Part shown: piece after piece, positions 46,401 to 59,735 of the stretch
Layout of the letters: each line of letters begins with the position of its first letter
Numbering within the stretch: the first letter of the stretch is position 1
Source of the DNA: Bugulina stolonifera
Lineage: Eukaryota > Bryozoa > Gymnolaemata > Cheilostomatida > Bugulidae
NCBI GenBank assembly: GCA_935421135.1
Contig: OW285195.1
Span: 12,678,391-12,742,390 of the forward strand
Direction: 5' to 3'
DNA length: 64,000 bases
Made by a program: the position numbers and the translations under genes
Notes under the pieces: model-generated
What the model saw: only the letters and a program-made list of their open reading frames with translations
Told to the model about the DNA's origin: nothing
The model's database searches: none

Positions 46401-49400
46401 CCTGTTGATAATTAAACTGGTAGCATGCAGCCAGAGTAAAAACTGATGACCTCTGTTGAAATAGTTTCTTGAGTTTCTTGAGTTCTAGACATACAACCAG
46501 GAGTGTAGGCACCCTTCTAAGCTTGGACAAATCAGTATTCTAAAACAGTAGCACACCACAAGGCATAGGGGTCAATATCCTTGAGATTTATATTCCGACA
46601 ACTACTTTGGAGTTGTCTGCATAAAAAGTCGTATATTTAGTGGTACTCTTCAACACTTGTAAGCGTCACAATTTTACCTTCAGCAAACAGGTTCTCGGGC
46701 TACTGAATCATAAACAAGAGAAATGTCAAAGAAATATAGGCATTGGTTGACATTATGATATTAACGATTATTACTATTGATATTATGCAAATGATTTATT
46801 TATATAAGTTTGCTTGTTGCTTATATAAATACACAGCGTTCATCATTAGCATGGCGTTGTGTCTGCATGTACATTGTATGTGGTAAAAGAATACTACTGA
46901 GTGTTTCACCTCTACTTTAACTAATCACAAAATACTTTGTATTGATTCATATAATACATGTATGTTGTGTATTTACATATTGTATATAAATGTTGGCCAT
47001 GAACAGAACCAGTTTGTTCCAATTTAGAAAGAAGAGTTTGGCAGACAGGAAACAGGAAATGGACTATACCGAGGTTACTCAAGGTAAGAGTTCTATTTCT
47101 AGTCAATCACAAAATAACTTTAAAACAATTTACGTTTTTCAAGGATATTACGTGAATTAAATTTGAAAACATTAATCCCAAATTTTTTTTAATCCAAGCT
47201 CAAATATATTATAATCACTGCAAATTGCCCCTTTGCATATTTTTCGGTCTGTATAATATGGTATTGGATAAAGTACAGTAGGCTAGGTGTTGGTACTGCG
47301 CTACTCTCCTGATGATAATAACAATAGTGATCATGATGAACTTATTAAAAATCTAACTTTAGCTATGAACCTACGATATGTAGGTCGTTATTTGTAATAT
47401 TGTTGTCTCACAAGAAGACTTACTTATGGGGAGTCAGGAGCTTGGTTCCTCATCAATAATAATAGCCCATCACTGACTGGGGCTTGAACCCAAGGTTCTA
47501 CCGCATTTAATAGCCTAGCACAGTGGACAGAGTACATAACCACTATACCAGCTTAGCATGAAGTTTCTTTGGTGATCAGTACCTGTGTACTAAACTAACT
47601 CCTCTATGGTCGTGTTTACTATAACAGGGGTTTGGTCATATTTTTATGTGTGACATTTAATCTATCATAGCTAATATGTATATTATCTACATTGTAGGAT
47701 ATCAATAGCAAATAAATTGTCAGCAAAACAAAATATTTTTTGCAAAACTTTGACTAGATTTTATAGAAATGGACAAACAGACAGATACACAGCAGGAGAT
47801 ATCCGGAAATATCAACTGTGTGGATATTAATAAATTACTGGAAATAGACCCATGTTGGCAGACTGCATGTATACATGTAGATACAAGTCCCATTTAGCAT
47901 TTGCCTGCCAGGCACTGTATAACCAAGACTAGCGCATACTATATTTACATCTGTACTTGTTTTTGAAATGATCCATTTCTCTGAAACATCAATCATTTAA
48001 AGGAATAACAAGGTGGTTGTACTATTTGATATGTGCAATATGTTAGCCTGGGGGGGCTGTCCCATGCGTCCCTTGAGAGTCAGAACAAAAACAATCCACC
48101 TTGAGGCTAATGTCACTACTTCCAGTATTTAAAAACACTGTATACAATTTCCAATACAATTTAAACTGATGGAGGAAATTTCAAATTAATGACTCATAAA
48201 GTCACCGGATACACACAATTCCCGATTCGATGTACAGGAGAAGTTAACTCCTAATTACAGGAAAATAGTGGACCGGTTGGTACAAATCCATCTAGTATCT
48301 ATGCATCCAAAACTTGTAGCTTATCTAATCATTTTGTTTACTCACATCTCACTAGTACAAAAGTACACTCTGCTGTTTTAATACGTAGAAAATCATGGCA
48401 GCTGGCAGCGCATTGGGAATTACCCTTTCACACAAAGAGTAGCACACTGGTGATATAATATTAATATTCCTGTGAACAGAATGCTGTCGTGTTTTGAAAT
48501 ATTACTTTTGTTGCTGCCTCTGATGCCCATGATGCAGCGCCACTTATAAGCTATTGATGACATACTTCCTTATGATCTGGTGTAATAGAATCATTTTGCC
48601 AATGCGCAGTATCAAACGCCTAGTCTACTAATGTAATGCAGTTTACAGCTAGTTATTCATTCCGTACAAATGGGTGATAGTGATGAGCAACTTTTTATAT
48701 TTGCCCACTGTAATTGGATGACCTGATTATGATTAAACAATAATTATATGTACACCAATATTGTTATGATGCCGAGCAGGCAATGTAAAATTAATAAGCG
48801 TTAACATGATATCTGTTAACAATGCAAACAGTAGCGTAATAGTGGAAAAACACTTCCGGCTTTAGAGTACCTAGAACTTTGCTACTCAATTTGATGAACT
48901 AACTCACAGTTTTAAGAGTGTTGGGTACAGTGTACAGTGTAAGAAAAAGTTTTGATTAAAAGTTGTTATATATATTATTAACTAGATGGTGTTTCTTATT
49001 TTTTTAATTTAACACATCTCGGTTTTGAAAAAAATTATGATAGTTTAACTTGATTAAGTAGAGATGATACTTTGCATGTAGACTGTTCAGGAAAAAAGAG
49101 CAATAGGCTCACAAAAGATGTATAGCGATATGAGCTCATATACCTGGATGGGAATTGAACAGTCGAAGTAGGCCCCTACATGTATGCGAGCATCCTATAC
49201 TGTTGTTTGTAGATATTGGAGAGAACAACGGTGTACATACTGAACAGCAGACACAGAGAAATGAGTTGACAAAGCATAAACCTGCAAAGGCTAAAAACAT
49301 TAAATCCATCCGATATCAACCATCTATAGAAAATGAACCAGATGTCATGTCAAGAGGAGACAACTGCGACATAAGTGACCAGAATACAGTAAATTATAGT

Positions 49401-50996
49401 TGTAAGTATTACTGTAAATGCCTTAAACACTGTAGTAAAACTATTTAAAACTAGCATTGTGTTTTATTCACACCAAAACCGAGTAGCATATTTGCTAGGC
49501 GTTTTCAGATCAAATGACTTTTGGCTGAGAGTAATTGCATAAAATAATTTAGTGAAGCTAAGCCAATCCTATTATATACGTACAATATTTGATACATTCT
49601 GTTGTGAATTAACCTTTATACAGTTTATATCTGGGTTGTCTTAGACAATATTAGATGACGGTTTTGCACAGTGTACATGTATGTAGTGTATACTTGTACA
49701 TGTACATTGTATTCTTCATAAAAAAATGAATTTAAATACAGTATACTCTACAATGTTGTTTAGGCCTATGTAACTGTAACTGCCTTATCATTACAAATCA
49801 AGAGAGCTTGGAACATCTACAGCTTCTGACAGCACTTAGCAGTGCTTGTCATTGACCAGATTGGTCATCTATTTACAATTGCTGTATGTATAATTTCGTT
49901 CTTAACAATTATCTTATGTTATTCATGTCCACTAGTTGTATAAATTTGCATAAATTTTCAGCTTAAAATTATATTTGCTGTAACATAATTCAGTAATTTA
50001 CATTGTATATTGATTGTCAGCCTACAAAGATGTGCATTTTTGCATAAAGGGTAATCAATGTAGTAATTGGACAGGAGCAGTGGCTATGACAAATTGTTGC
50101 CTGTGAGCTACGAGATGTAAAGCTTATTGCATATGTTATTTTGTTACTATTTAGACCCCATGAACAACCAAAAAAGTCCAGCAACAAAGTCTGCATCTTA
50201 CCAAGGTACTTCACCAGAAATATCCAGCGACTTTCTGCCCGAGGCCACTAGAAGGCACTCTTCTGTCTATGCAGTGACTGTTAACCTCTCATCCGATACA
50301 GAAGAGGACGGGCATGAATCAATCGAGGAAACAACTCCCAAAGTGGGTGAAACAGATGAAGGTCTACTAACTCGGCTAACTAAGCTACTACCCTGGAACT
50401 ATCCGGCACAACGTAGCTTAGGAGAGGAGCTATCTGATCGAAAAGCAATCAGTCAGCAGAACTCTACTTTGAGTGTATTTGAAACCTCAAATGAGAACAG
50501 TACATCTAGCAGTCCTTTTCTCCGACCCCGTAGTCGAACTCTAGACCCATCTGACACAAAACAAGATATGCGAAGGCATAGCTTTTCAATTACTAAACCC
50601 AAAAGTAGCGAAAACCAGACCAGATCAAGCACTAACATGACAGAGAATGAGATGCATCAGGAGCGTCTTCGACGAGCAAGGGAAAAATACAGATGTGTGA
50701 AGACTGGAGCTGAAAGCTCAAGCCAAGAAAAAAACAAAACACTGTCAAAAGAGAGCAATAAAAACCGTTCTGCTACTCATTTGAGGCCAACTGAGGAGCG
50801 GGGCATAGCATCTGAAAAAACCTTTCGAAGTTTTGGTCACATCGACCAGTTGCGGCAGAAGCTGGTAGAAAGGGGAGAAAAAGTTGGGTTTTTGGACGAT
50901 AACTCAGAATCCTTGAATTATGCGTCAAAGAATCTGTCAAGGTCTGCACAGCTTTTAGCAGAAAAGTACAAGAATAAAAAATGGTATGAATTATAG
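43447..50996 (+). CDS. Tomosyn-type R-SNARE-motif protein without WD40 repeats
   Basis: Four exons join in phase to 387 residues: 43447-43523, 47028-47083, 49213-49401 and 50155-50996. The N-terminus (MKNLQSLFSCFSAKGG) has cysteines but no signal peptide. The middle is hydrophilic and Ser-rich, probably disordered. Residues about 336-387 form an R-SNARE-like helix: QLRQKLVERGEKVGFLDD, then SAQLLAEKYKNKKWYEL. The Arg of VERGEK sits at the SNARE zero layer, and KYKNKKWYEL resembles the tomosyn (STXBP5) C-terminus. Tomosyn binds syntaxin/SNAP25 and blocks fusion, but is about 1100 residues with N-terminal WD40 propellers that are absent here. Amisyn (STXBP6) is the other short relative. No transmembrane anchor is present. 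AATAAA lies at 51031. An alternative start further upstream cannot be excluded. Confidence 0.72.
43815..44085. mobile_element. MITE-like inverted-repeat element, copy a (SNARE-gene intron 1)
   Basis: The left end contains AAAAAAGACAGTTCGAAACA. The complement of the right end contains AAAAAGACAGTTTGAAACAG. The centre is an AT-rich run with GTAATCTACACAGT-type sequence shared with 59260-59470. GACAGTT recurs inside. The target duplication is unclear. Confidence 0.65.
44456..44670. repeat. 34-bp minisatellite, 6 copies
   Basis: Units near ACCTCTACCAATGAGCTCCA preceded by CTAATTA, with a few substitutions. It lies in intron 1 of the SNARE-motif gene. Confidence 0.85.
46120..46199. repeat. 80-bp hairpin repeat, best copy of a dispersed family
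   Basis: The arms CTATTGATTATAATTAGAAG... and its complement match at 33 of 34 positions around a 12-base loop. Single-arm copies containing GAGGACAACTTCTAATTAT-like sequence occur elsewhere in the window. Confidence 0.85.
47477..47562 (-). repeat. tRNA-derived SINE head
   Basis: On the minus strand, AGCTGGTATAGTGGTTATGT (A box) and GGGTTCAAGCCCC (B box) are spaced as in a tRNA, but without a pairing acceptor stem. A short body follows. It lies in intron 2 of the SNARE-motif gene. Confidence 0.5.
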
Positions 50997-51036
50997 ATAG
51001 TATAGATGTTTTAATCATGTTAGTATTTGAAATAAA

Positions 51037-52335
51037 AACAATGAATTTGTTAGCCTACACAGACCTTGATAAGTTTACCTTTGAGAAACATATACATGTA
51101 GTTTCTATTTTTTTTATAAAAATTAATTGTGCATAATTTAAAAAAAAACATTTGACTCTGTTAAGGAAATCTAGCTTTGTAATAATTATTTCTTTAAGTT
51201 TTCTATCTTCTTCCTTCGAAGAATTACAAACGTTTCTAGACTATGAGCGACAGTATTTACATGTAAGTTATGGGTGCAACTGCACTAAGCTACACAATCA
51301 AACGTATCCAAAGCTGCCTAGATTGTTTTGAAACGATCTAATATATTTTATTTATGTTTGAAATCCAAGTATTGATGTATTCGTTATTCGTTGTTACATG
51401 TCACCAAATTTTGAATTTTACTTTTATTCGATTGCCTATGTATTGTTTTTTTTTATGTAAATAAATTGTAATATACCTTTTTTGGATTTGCAAATAATGT
51501 GAGTTAAGAGATTAGAGTGTCTGCAGTGAAATTGGATGTTTATATATTACTAGGACTAAACAGAACTCAGCCAGGGGTATGTGAAAGCAGGCCTATATTG
51601 AGGTCAATGTGCGTAGAATAGCCACCGTAGACTTGATAGCCTCTAGCACTATCAGTTAGCTATCGTTTATTTAGCGTTGGCACAGATCAACTTTTACATG
51701 TCCATCACAAACATCTGAATGAAATTATTGGATTCAGCAAAATTCCCCATAAGATATAAGGCAAACATTTGTGTTCAAAGCAGCATTAAATAGTGTTAAC
51801 TGGTCAAATGTGAGCAAGAGGACACAACTCTGCTTATAGTAGGAAAAATGCAACAAACCTACATAAGAGAGGCTGCATTGAGCGTAGTCATTTACTGCGC
51901 TTCATAGCCCCTTTAATTACATTGATGGCAAACCCAACAGAACGATGGCACTAGAAGTAGTAGCAGAACTGAAATTACTAAACAAATTTGAATTAAACCA
52001 ATTCAAGAGATGTAAAGTTTGGTGCTGGTATGAAAGAATAATTTCCTGTAGCATGCATAAGAGAATATCGTTTAGTAATGTAACATAAGGGCAAATACAA
52101 AAATTTTAGCTTGATATGTCAGGAGAGAAATGCGAAGTACATTTTAGGTAAAAGTACTGGTTGCAAAATGGCTAACGCCGAATTCACTATGTTTACACAC
52201 ATGTAATAATATATTATATGAATCAAGCAAATAACCAATAATGATCCTCACTATGTACTTGTACATGTACATGTGAGCTGAAACGTCTCCAGATCTGATC
52301 TTCAATATATCCAATACTATCAACACATCACATAC
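51037..52335. other. Intergenic region between the SNARE-motif gene and the zinc-finger array
   Basis: No exon supported. In particular, no zinc-finger exon is present that could be the downstream partner of the first exon at 52336-52528. Confidence 0.6.
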
Positions 52336-52528
52336 CTTGAGTTGATGGAGATGATTCATGTAGTGTTTCATCCCAGTTCATTGAATCATCACATTCTATC
52401 TCAATATCTACTGGTTCCAATTTTATATCCACATTATCCTGTTCTATCTCAATATCTACTGGTTCTAAGTTTATATCCATATTATCCTGTTCTGTTTCAG
52501 TACCTAATGATTCCACTTTAACGTCCAT
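52336..52528 (-). pseudogene. Orphan first exon of a zinc-finger gene (truncated array unit)
   Basis: The frame starts with ATG at 52528 (MDVKVESLGTETEQ) and carries about three copies of the DNVDIKLEPVDIEIEQ repeat. It ends at an intact donor CAAG|GTATGT, homologous to the first exons at 54988-55408, 61557-61755 and 63648-63888. No zinc-finger exon follows within the next 1.3 kb, so the unit was truncated by the duplication or its 3' exon was lost. Confidence 0.7.
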
Positions 52529-53773
52529 TGTTATTTAATTATCTCTCCTTACTAGTACAGCTCACAATACAAGATTTTGAGAGCTACACCATTGCTATTA
52601 GTAGGCTACTGGTTAGAAGGTTGGCTTTATGCCTACATCAATATTGTACTGGTCATACATGTGGAATTACACTAAACATAAATGTAAGCATACAGGCAGG
52701 ACTGCTGTAGAAATTTCAGTGTAAACCCATATCTAACATAATTATGTTAGCCAAGTTGTATGACCCCTTGCCACACAAAACATTGTCCTAGTCAAACCCA
52801 AACAGTAGATAGGATGTGAATTTTTCAATTTTTATCAGTCAGCTCTGTCACCCATTAACAGTAATAAATGTATGTGTCAGTGTGCCTACAGCAGCGTGAC
52901 AACCTATTGCTGCATGAGATGTCCGCTGTTTCAGTTTGTTCAATATCTGCCGGTTTAACCTGCCAACTTTGTCCAAGAGACAATGGCCACAGAACTCTGT
53001 TTTAATTGATTACCGTAAGATAACACCACTCCAAGTATAGAATCGATAATTGTCCTGCCACAATGCCTACCCTACTAGTGTTGTGTTTATTTTGCTACAT
53101 GTACAATGTGGGTAATATCTCAGCAATGGTCAGTTCTAGTTCCTGGTCTGCTGGTTTTACTTATAAAAGCTTAGAATGCTTCAATAAGAATCACTCATCT
53201 CTACAGATATGCCAAGTACACATCTGATTAAACATATGCAACTATTACTAGAACTACTGGACTGATCCTGGTTATCTGGTAGTAATAACTTCACAAGAAG
53301 ATATGAAAACATGATACATGTAGAAGGCTAGGCAGCCATATATATTCAATTGCTGAAGTCTTTGTGTGATTGTGGCAGCATTGTAAATGATGCTGGTAAG
53401 GAATTTAGGAAATGAACTGACTAAGTGAAAGGGGGCTGACAGGTCAACAGAATAATGGCTACTGCTCGTTGTGTCTTACTTTGACCAAAAGGTTTTCTTG
53501 TCCTCCATCCATAAATTTCTCTATTGATCAAGTTAGCAGTACTGTAGCAATTAGTACAGCAGCTGTATGAGAACATACATATTCAAGTGTATATTAGTAA
53601 ATATATATAAAGATTGAGAATCTACTGAAGTTCTGGGAAGTATCTAAAAGAGTCACTAAAATCATTACATAAAGATACAAGTAGTTAATACCATGTTAAT
53701 ATCAGACTGACCATAAGTGGATATTAGCATGTACATTGGTAAAGCTACACTGTGTACATTTGAGTAGTTTCTT
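52529..53773. other. Duplicated promoter/spacer segment (array unit 1)
   Basis: About 1.2 kb that is highly similar to 55420-56569, for example AGCTCACAATACAAGATTTT at 52559 and 55439. It serves as the empty-site reference for the transposon at 56570-60493. No coding exon. Confidence 0.8.
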
Positions 53774-55408
53774 TCATGTATGTCTCATCATATGTCTAGC
53801 TAAGTGTGCTTCAAGTGAGCACGTATAACCACACAGTGTACATTTGTATGGTTTTTCTTTTGTATGGATTCTCATGTGCCTAGCTAGGTGATGTCGACTG
53901 TTAGATCTGTAACTACACTGTGTACACTTGTATCGTTTCTCCTCTGTATGGGTTTTCATGTGCTTGGTTAGATTCCCGTTTGTACTACATCTAAACTCGC
54001 ACTGTGTGCACTTATATGGTTTCTCTCCTGTATGGACTCTCATGTGCTTGGTTAGATTCCCGTTTGTACTACATCTAAACTCGCACTGTGTGCACTTATA
54101 TGGTTTCTCTCCTGTATGGGTTCTCATGTGCTTGGTTAGATTCCCCTTTGTACTACATCTAACTTCGCACTGTGTGCACTTATATGGTTTCTCTCCTGTA
54201 TGGGTTCTCATGTGCTTGGTTAGATTTTCCTTTGTACTACATCTAAACTCGCACTGTGTACACTTATATGGTTTCTCTCCTGTATGGGTTCTCATGTGGC
54301 TAGTTAATTCAGACTTAACTGCACATCTGTATCTACACTCTGTGCATGTATACGGTTTCTCTCCTGTGTGGGTTTTCATGTGCCTATTTAGAATCCCTTT
54401 TGTACCACATCTACGCTCACACTGTGTGCACTTGAATGGTTTTTCACCAGTGTGAGTTCTCAAGTGCACTTTGAGATTGCTGCTTTTTTTAGATTTATAG
54501 TCACAATGTATACAACAGTGTGGCTTGTCCAATACATGTAAGTTCACATGTCTTTTCAGTTCACTGTTTTCTGTGCAGATATAGTCACAGCTGGGAGAAT
54601 TTAATAGCTTTTTACCAGAAAGAGACTGTGTGGGTTCCTCAGAATCACTCCTGCAGTCAGAAATACTGTATGTAAGAGGTGAGTCTTCTTTCTGTGGTGA
54701 GTCTAAACATAAACCACTCATCTTAGACATCATGTCACTATATTGATACTCTAAACAGTGAACAATTACAATAAGCTGATCTGTATCAGTTCAGATAATA
54801 TGCAGGCTTAGGAATATTAAGTTTCATATACCACATGAGCTGCAGTGCTACTTCTAAAACTATGCATGATGAATACGTATAAACGCTCCAATAAATTTCA
54901 CAAATCAGAATAACAATTCAAGTTAAGTCCTGTTATATTAACTATTAAATTATTTCTCTATCAAATACTATCAACAGATACACATACCTTCAGTTGATGA
55001 TGATGAATCATAGAGTGTTTTATCCTGGTTCATTCCATCATCATACTCTATCTCAATATCTACTGGTTCCAATTTTATATCCACATTATCCTGTTCTATC
55101 TCAATATCTACTGGTTTCAATTTTATATCCACATTATTCTGTTCTATCTCAGTATCTACTGGTTTCAATTTTATATCCACATTATCCTGTTCTATCTCAA
55201 TATCTACTGGTTCCAATTTTATATCCACATTATCCTGTTCTATCTCAATATCTACCGGTTCCAATTTTATATCCACATTATCATGTTCTATCTCAATATC
55301 TACTGGTTCCAATTTTATATCCACATTATCCTGTTCTACCTCAATACCTACTGGTTCCAACTTTATATCCATATTATCATGCTCACTTGCAGTATCTACA
55401 GAACCCAC
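53774..55408 (-). CDS. ZNF-A: C2H2 zinc-finger protein with SUMO-motif repeat N-terminus
   Basis: Two exons, 54988-55408 and 53774-54750, join in phase 1. The first encodes seven tandem 16-residue repeats near DNVDIKLEPVDIEIEQ. Five keep IKLEP, a psi-K-x-E SUMO-acceptor-type motif; two have IKLKP. The adjacent VDIEIE with acidic flanks looks like a SUMO-interacting motif. The second encodes an acidic linker (SDCRSDSEEP), one degenerate finger and nine intact C2H2 fingers joined by TGEKPYKC linkers; several fingers are near-identical (CSTKGNLTKHMRTH). This is a probable sequence-specific nuclear DNA-binding protein. The position that is ATG in sister copies is GTG at 55406-55408, so translation probably starts at the in-frame ATG 55370-55372, inside the first repeat. 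Confidence 0.85.
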
Positions 55409-56569
55409 TGTTATTTAATTAACTCTCCTTACTAGTACAGCTCACAATACAAGATTTTGAGAGCTACACCATTGCTATTAGTAGGCTACAGGTTAGAAGG
55501 TAGGCTTTATGCCTGCATCAATATTGTACTGGTCATGGTCATACATGTGAAATTACACTAAACTTTAATGTAAACATGCAGGCAGGACTGCTGTAGAAAT
55601 TTCAGTGTAAACACATGTCTAACATAATTATGTTAGCCAAGTTGTATGACCCTTTGCCAAACAAAACATTGTCCTCGTCAAACCCAAACAGTAGATAGGA
55701 CGTGAATTTTTTCAATTTTTATCAGTCAGCTCTGTCACCCACTAACAGTAATACATGTATATGTCGGTGTGCCTACACCAGTGTGACAACCGATTGCTGC
55801 ATGAGATGTCGGCTGTTTCAGTTTGTTCAACATCTGCCGGTTTAGCCTGCCAACCTTGTCCGAGAGACAATGGCCTCAGAAACTCTGTTTTAATTGGTTA
55901 CCATAAGATACCACCACTCCAAGTATAGAACCAATAATTGTCCTGCCACAATGCCTACCCTACTAGTGTTGTGTATATTTGGCTACAATGTACATATATG
56001 GTCAATCGTCAGTTCTAGTTCCTGGCCTGCTGGTTTCACTTATAAAAGCTTAGAATGTTTCAATGATAATCACTGTCTCTACAGATAATTATGTCAAGTA
56101 CACATCTGGTTAAGCATATACAACTATTAAGCTAGAACTACTGGACTGATCCTGGTTTTCTAGTAGTACCTCATAAGGAAGAGACATGAACACATGATAC
56201 ATGTAGAATTCTAGGTAACCATATACATTTGTATATTCAATTGCTGAGGTCTTTTTGTGTATGTGGCGCATTGTAAATGATGCTCGTTAGGAATTTAGGA
56301 AATGAACTCACTAAGTAAAAGGAGGCTGACAAATCAACAGAATAATGGAATGTGTATTGCTTTGATCAAAAGGTTTTCTTGTTCTCGATCCATAATTTTC
56401 TACATTGATGAAGTTAGCAGTACTGTCGTAATTAGTACAGTGCAGTTGTATGAGAACATATATATTCAAGTGTATATTGGTAAAAATATAAAGACAGGGG
56501 ATCTACTGAAATTCTAGGAAGTATCTAAAAGAGTCACTAAAATCATTACATAAAGATACAAGTAGTTAA
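55409..56569. other. Promoter/spacer of ZNF-A (array unit 2)
   Basis: Paralogous to 52529-53690. It ends at the TTAA target of the transposon. No coding exon. Confidence 0.75.
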
Positions 56570-59259
56570 AGGAGAAATTCACAAATTGTGCCCTACTTTG
56601 AAGTTAGTTTTTGTACTGTTCTAAACAAGATATTCGAACAATTATTGTACAGTATACTAAATCAACATATGTTCTTTTATTAATAACAAAGGATTTGTAT
56701 TTTATGACCCTCCTTATGCCTCAATTAGTGAAATTAAAACTCCTTCTAAACGATTGAAAAATTAGGAGTTATCTCCTTTTTGAGATTTCGCCATTCTATT
56801 TTGTGAGACTATGGTTTCCGGCGATCGACCATTCCTGGGGAGATAACTTTATACTATTATCCGTATAACATAATGCTATGCTAATTATACATGCATTTGT
56901 TTTCCTTACTTTCATTTCAATTTCTTGACTGCAGTTCTCAGTGCAGTGCAATCACATAGACCTTAGCATCGTCTGCCAACAATGCAAATGCATTTATACC
57001 TGTACATGTATCAGTAATATAATATACATTTTATCATTATAAAACTTATGTGTGACAAATAAACATGCATGTACATGCTGAAGGTACCATATTGCACAAC
57101 ACACTGTATTTGTATAAACATTATATGTAATCACGAATTCTTTATTATATCTACATATACATGCATGTATAAAAGGTTTACACAATATCATTGGAAATAA
57201 TTTCTGACACTCTGCTACCCATGAAAGACATTGGTGATAGTATTATTAAAAGTACACATTAAAATATTATACTGCAGGTGGCTAGGCTCCTGTGGATTCT
57301 ATGATAGCTTTAACTGCTGAATCTATGGCAAAGCACTAATGATTACCATCATGTAGCACTTATGTGCTACTATGGTTTTATAACATAGCCAACAGATTGT
57401 GCTAGAGAGTATTGAGCAGTCAGAGCAGAGGTGTACAAGTGGAGGAAGTTCCAGCAGAGTGCAGAGTGGACTGTGTTATGATCAAACTTCAACTTCACTG
57501 CCTGGGTTTCAACAGTTGAACACTTGCATAGTTGGTGAGGTAGAGGTCACTGGCAAGCCCTACAGTTATAGACTGACCTTGTTGACCATATTATGTTGAC
57601 AGCTAACATAATGGCTGATAGCAAATGGTTGCAAGATTCAGGCCATGGAGGTCAATAATTGTTTAGATGCAGAAGTGGAGAAATTTGAGATAACCTCTGT
57701 TTTTCAGTAAAACTTAAACAGAAATCGCTTTTTCTAGATTTATTCCCCTTCTCCAAAACCCCAACTAAGGAGTCAGGAGGTCTATCTAGCTTTCACCACT
57801 ACTGCACCTACATGCAAAAGCAATGGACAAATATTTAACCTCAAGGAGACTGCCGGCAAGGATACCAGACCAACTGCAATGATGAATGAGGTTTCTTCCT
57901 AAAGTTGTTCCTGTTGAACTGGATAGTTTACCCTCCATCGGTGTCTCTTGCGATATTCCAAGGCTATAACATTTTGTCTGGAACATCTTACCAGAATCTA
58001 TCTGCAACCAAGAAATGACTGTCTCGTGAATTACTTTCATTTGCACATAGATCTGCCTACACACACAGTCTTTATGTGTAACAATGAATAATTCATGTAA
58101 GTGTAATTACTATAATAACCAAATTCAAAATTATTAGAGACTCTGAAGGAGTATCAGAGATTCTTAATCTTCTTTGCCGATAAAGCATCAATGTTTAAGA
58201 TACAGGATTCCGAGTAGTTATTCATACAACTACCTACCATAAGAGCTATATGGATATGAAACTGCATTTTCTTGAAAGCAACGGCTAGTGCATGGTAAAA
58301 CTCATTAGTGCTTCAGTACTACAAACTCATAGAATAAAGTAAGAGAGCATATCAGCATCTGGTGGCCCAACTGCAGCAGGCACTGCAACATCCTACAACA
58401 CAAGTCAACAAGCTGTATGTGTTAGTATCAACTCAACATTGATAGTATGCCCACTATCGTCAGTATTAGTCGTCGCAGCAGCAGTTTACTAGCAAAATAA
58501 AAGAACCATTTGTGTTGTTAGCTGTAGTTCGTATTAGCAGTAGGAGTAGTTACTTATAGTAGTAGTTAGCAGTAAGTTAAAGTGATAGCAGTGTAGTAGC
58601 AGTAATATGGTGATTTCAGTAGTTAGTTATGGTTGCATTAGTAGTAATCATGCAAGTAGTTAAAATCAGCAGTAGTAATAGTAGTAGTTGGTTACAATAA
58701 TAGTTAGTCGTAGAAAAGTGGTAAGTTGTCGCAGTAGTACCAGAGGGTCCAGTAGTAGCTACAGTATCAATAGAATCAACAGAAGTTGAATTATCAATAG
58801 TAATAGTAGTAGTTAGATATAGTAGTCACCAAGTCACCACAGTGTAGGCCCAATATTCTTAGTCACATAGGCCTATGCCATTATAGAGAATAGTTAAGAG
58901 TATCAATAGGGTTTGTCACAGTCACTGAGGCTAAAGTAAATTTCTTAATGGTCAGCATTGTGGAACAGATTCATAATATTGCACAAACATACATAGGATA
59001 CTAGTTTTTTTCCAGAGATGTTTGCAAGTTTTATTTTGGAAACGAGTCTTTTAATAGGCCATAAAATGTTGCTTGAATTAACTGAGTCTGGCATCTCTGT
59101 TTTTTTCTTTCAGTCATTGGGCTTACTTACTGCTTATTTTAATTTTATTTATCTGAATGCACGCCATGAAATGAAAATTAGCAAGATTAAAATAAAATTA
59201 AAATAGGCAGTAAAGAAAGAAATAGAACACCAGGAAAGTATGGAGGTGAAGTGATGTAC

Positions 59260-59470
59260 TGCAATCCAATACAATGGGAAAAAGACAGTTCCAAACTAAA
59301 CCTCTCCATGACAGTTTGAACCCCTAACCTCACCCATAAATTTTCCTTTTTAATATTAATTTTTTCATTTAATTAAACTTAATTATCGGTGAGTTGTATT
59401 CTAATAAATGTAATCTACACAGTTGAGAAACGTCCTGCTGGAACTGTCTTTTTTTGGAAATGTTGCTTTA
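59260..59470. mobile_element. MITE-like inverted-repeat element, copy b (nested)
   Basis: GGGAAAAAGACAGTTCCAAA at the left, GGAACTGTCTTTTTTTGG at the right, and the internal TAAATGTAATCTACACAGTT shared with 43815-44085. It is inserted inside the 3.9-kb TTAA element. Confidence 0.6.
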
Positions 59471-59735
59471 CCATTTCCAACTAACAGGTTTCATCATTTA
59501 TATTTAGCCTGTTTTGGTAAAAGCAACACACTAAATAAATTGAATGATATATTATTATATTGATTTGCATTGCCTTCAATTGATTGTTTGACTTTTAATC
59601 ATTAATTTACAGCGGCAAGTAAGCAGTAACTGGTGATTCATTTGTCTTGTGTCTAGTCAACAGCAATCTGATGCCAAAGAAATAAAAGTGATTTTATTGC
59701 AGCTTGAGTTCATGTTATATTTCCCACGAAAACTT

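Noticed and set aside
53928..54455. Plus-strand ORF opposite the ZNF-A fingers
   Set aside because: An antisense shadow of the 84-bp finger periodicity.
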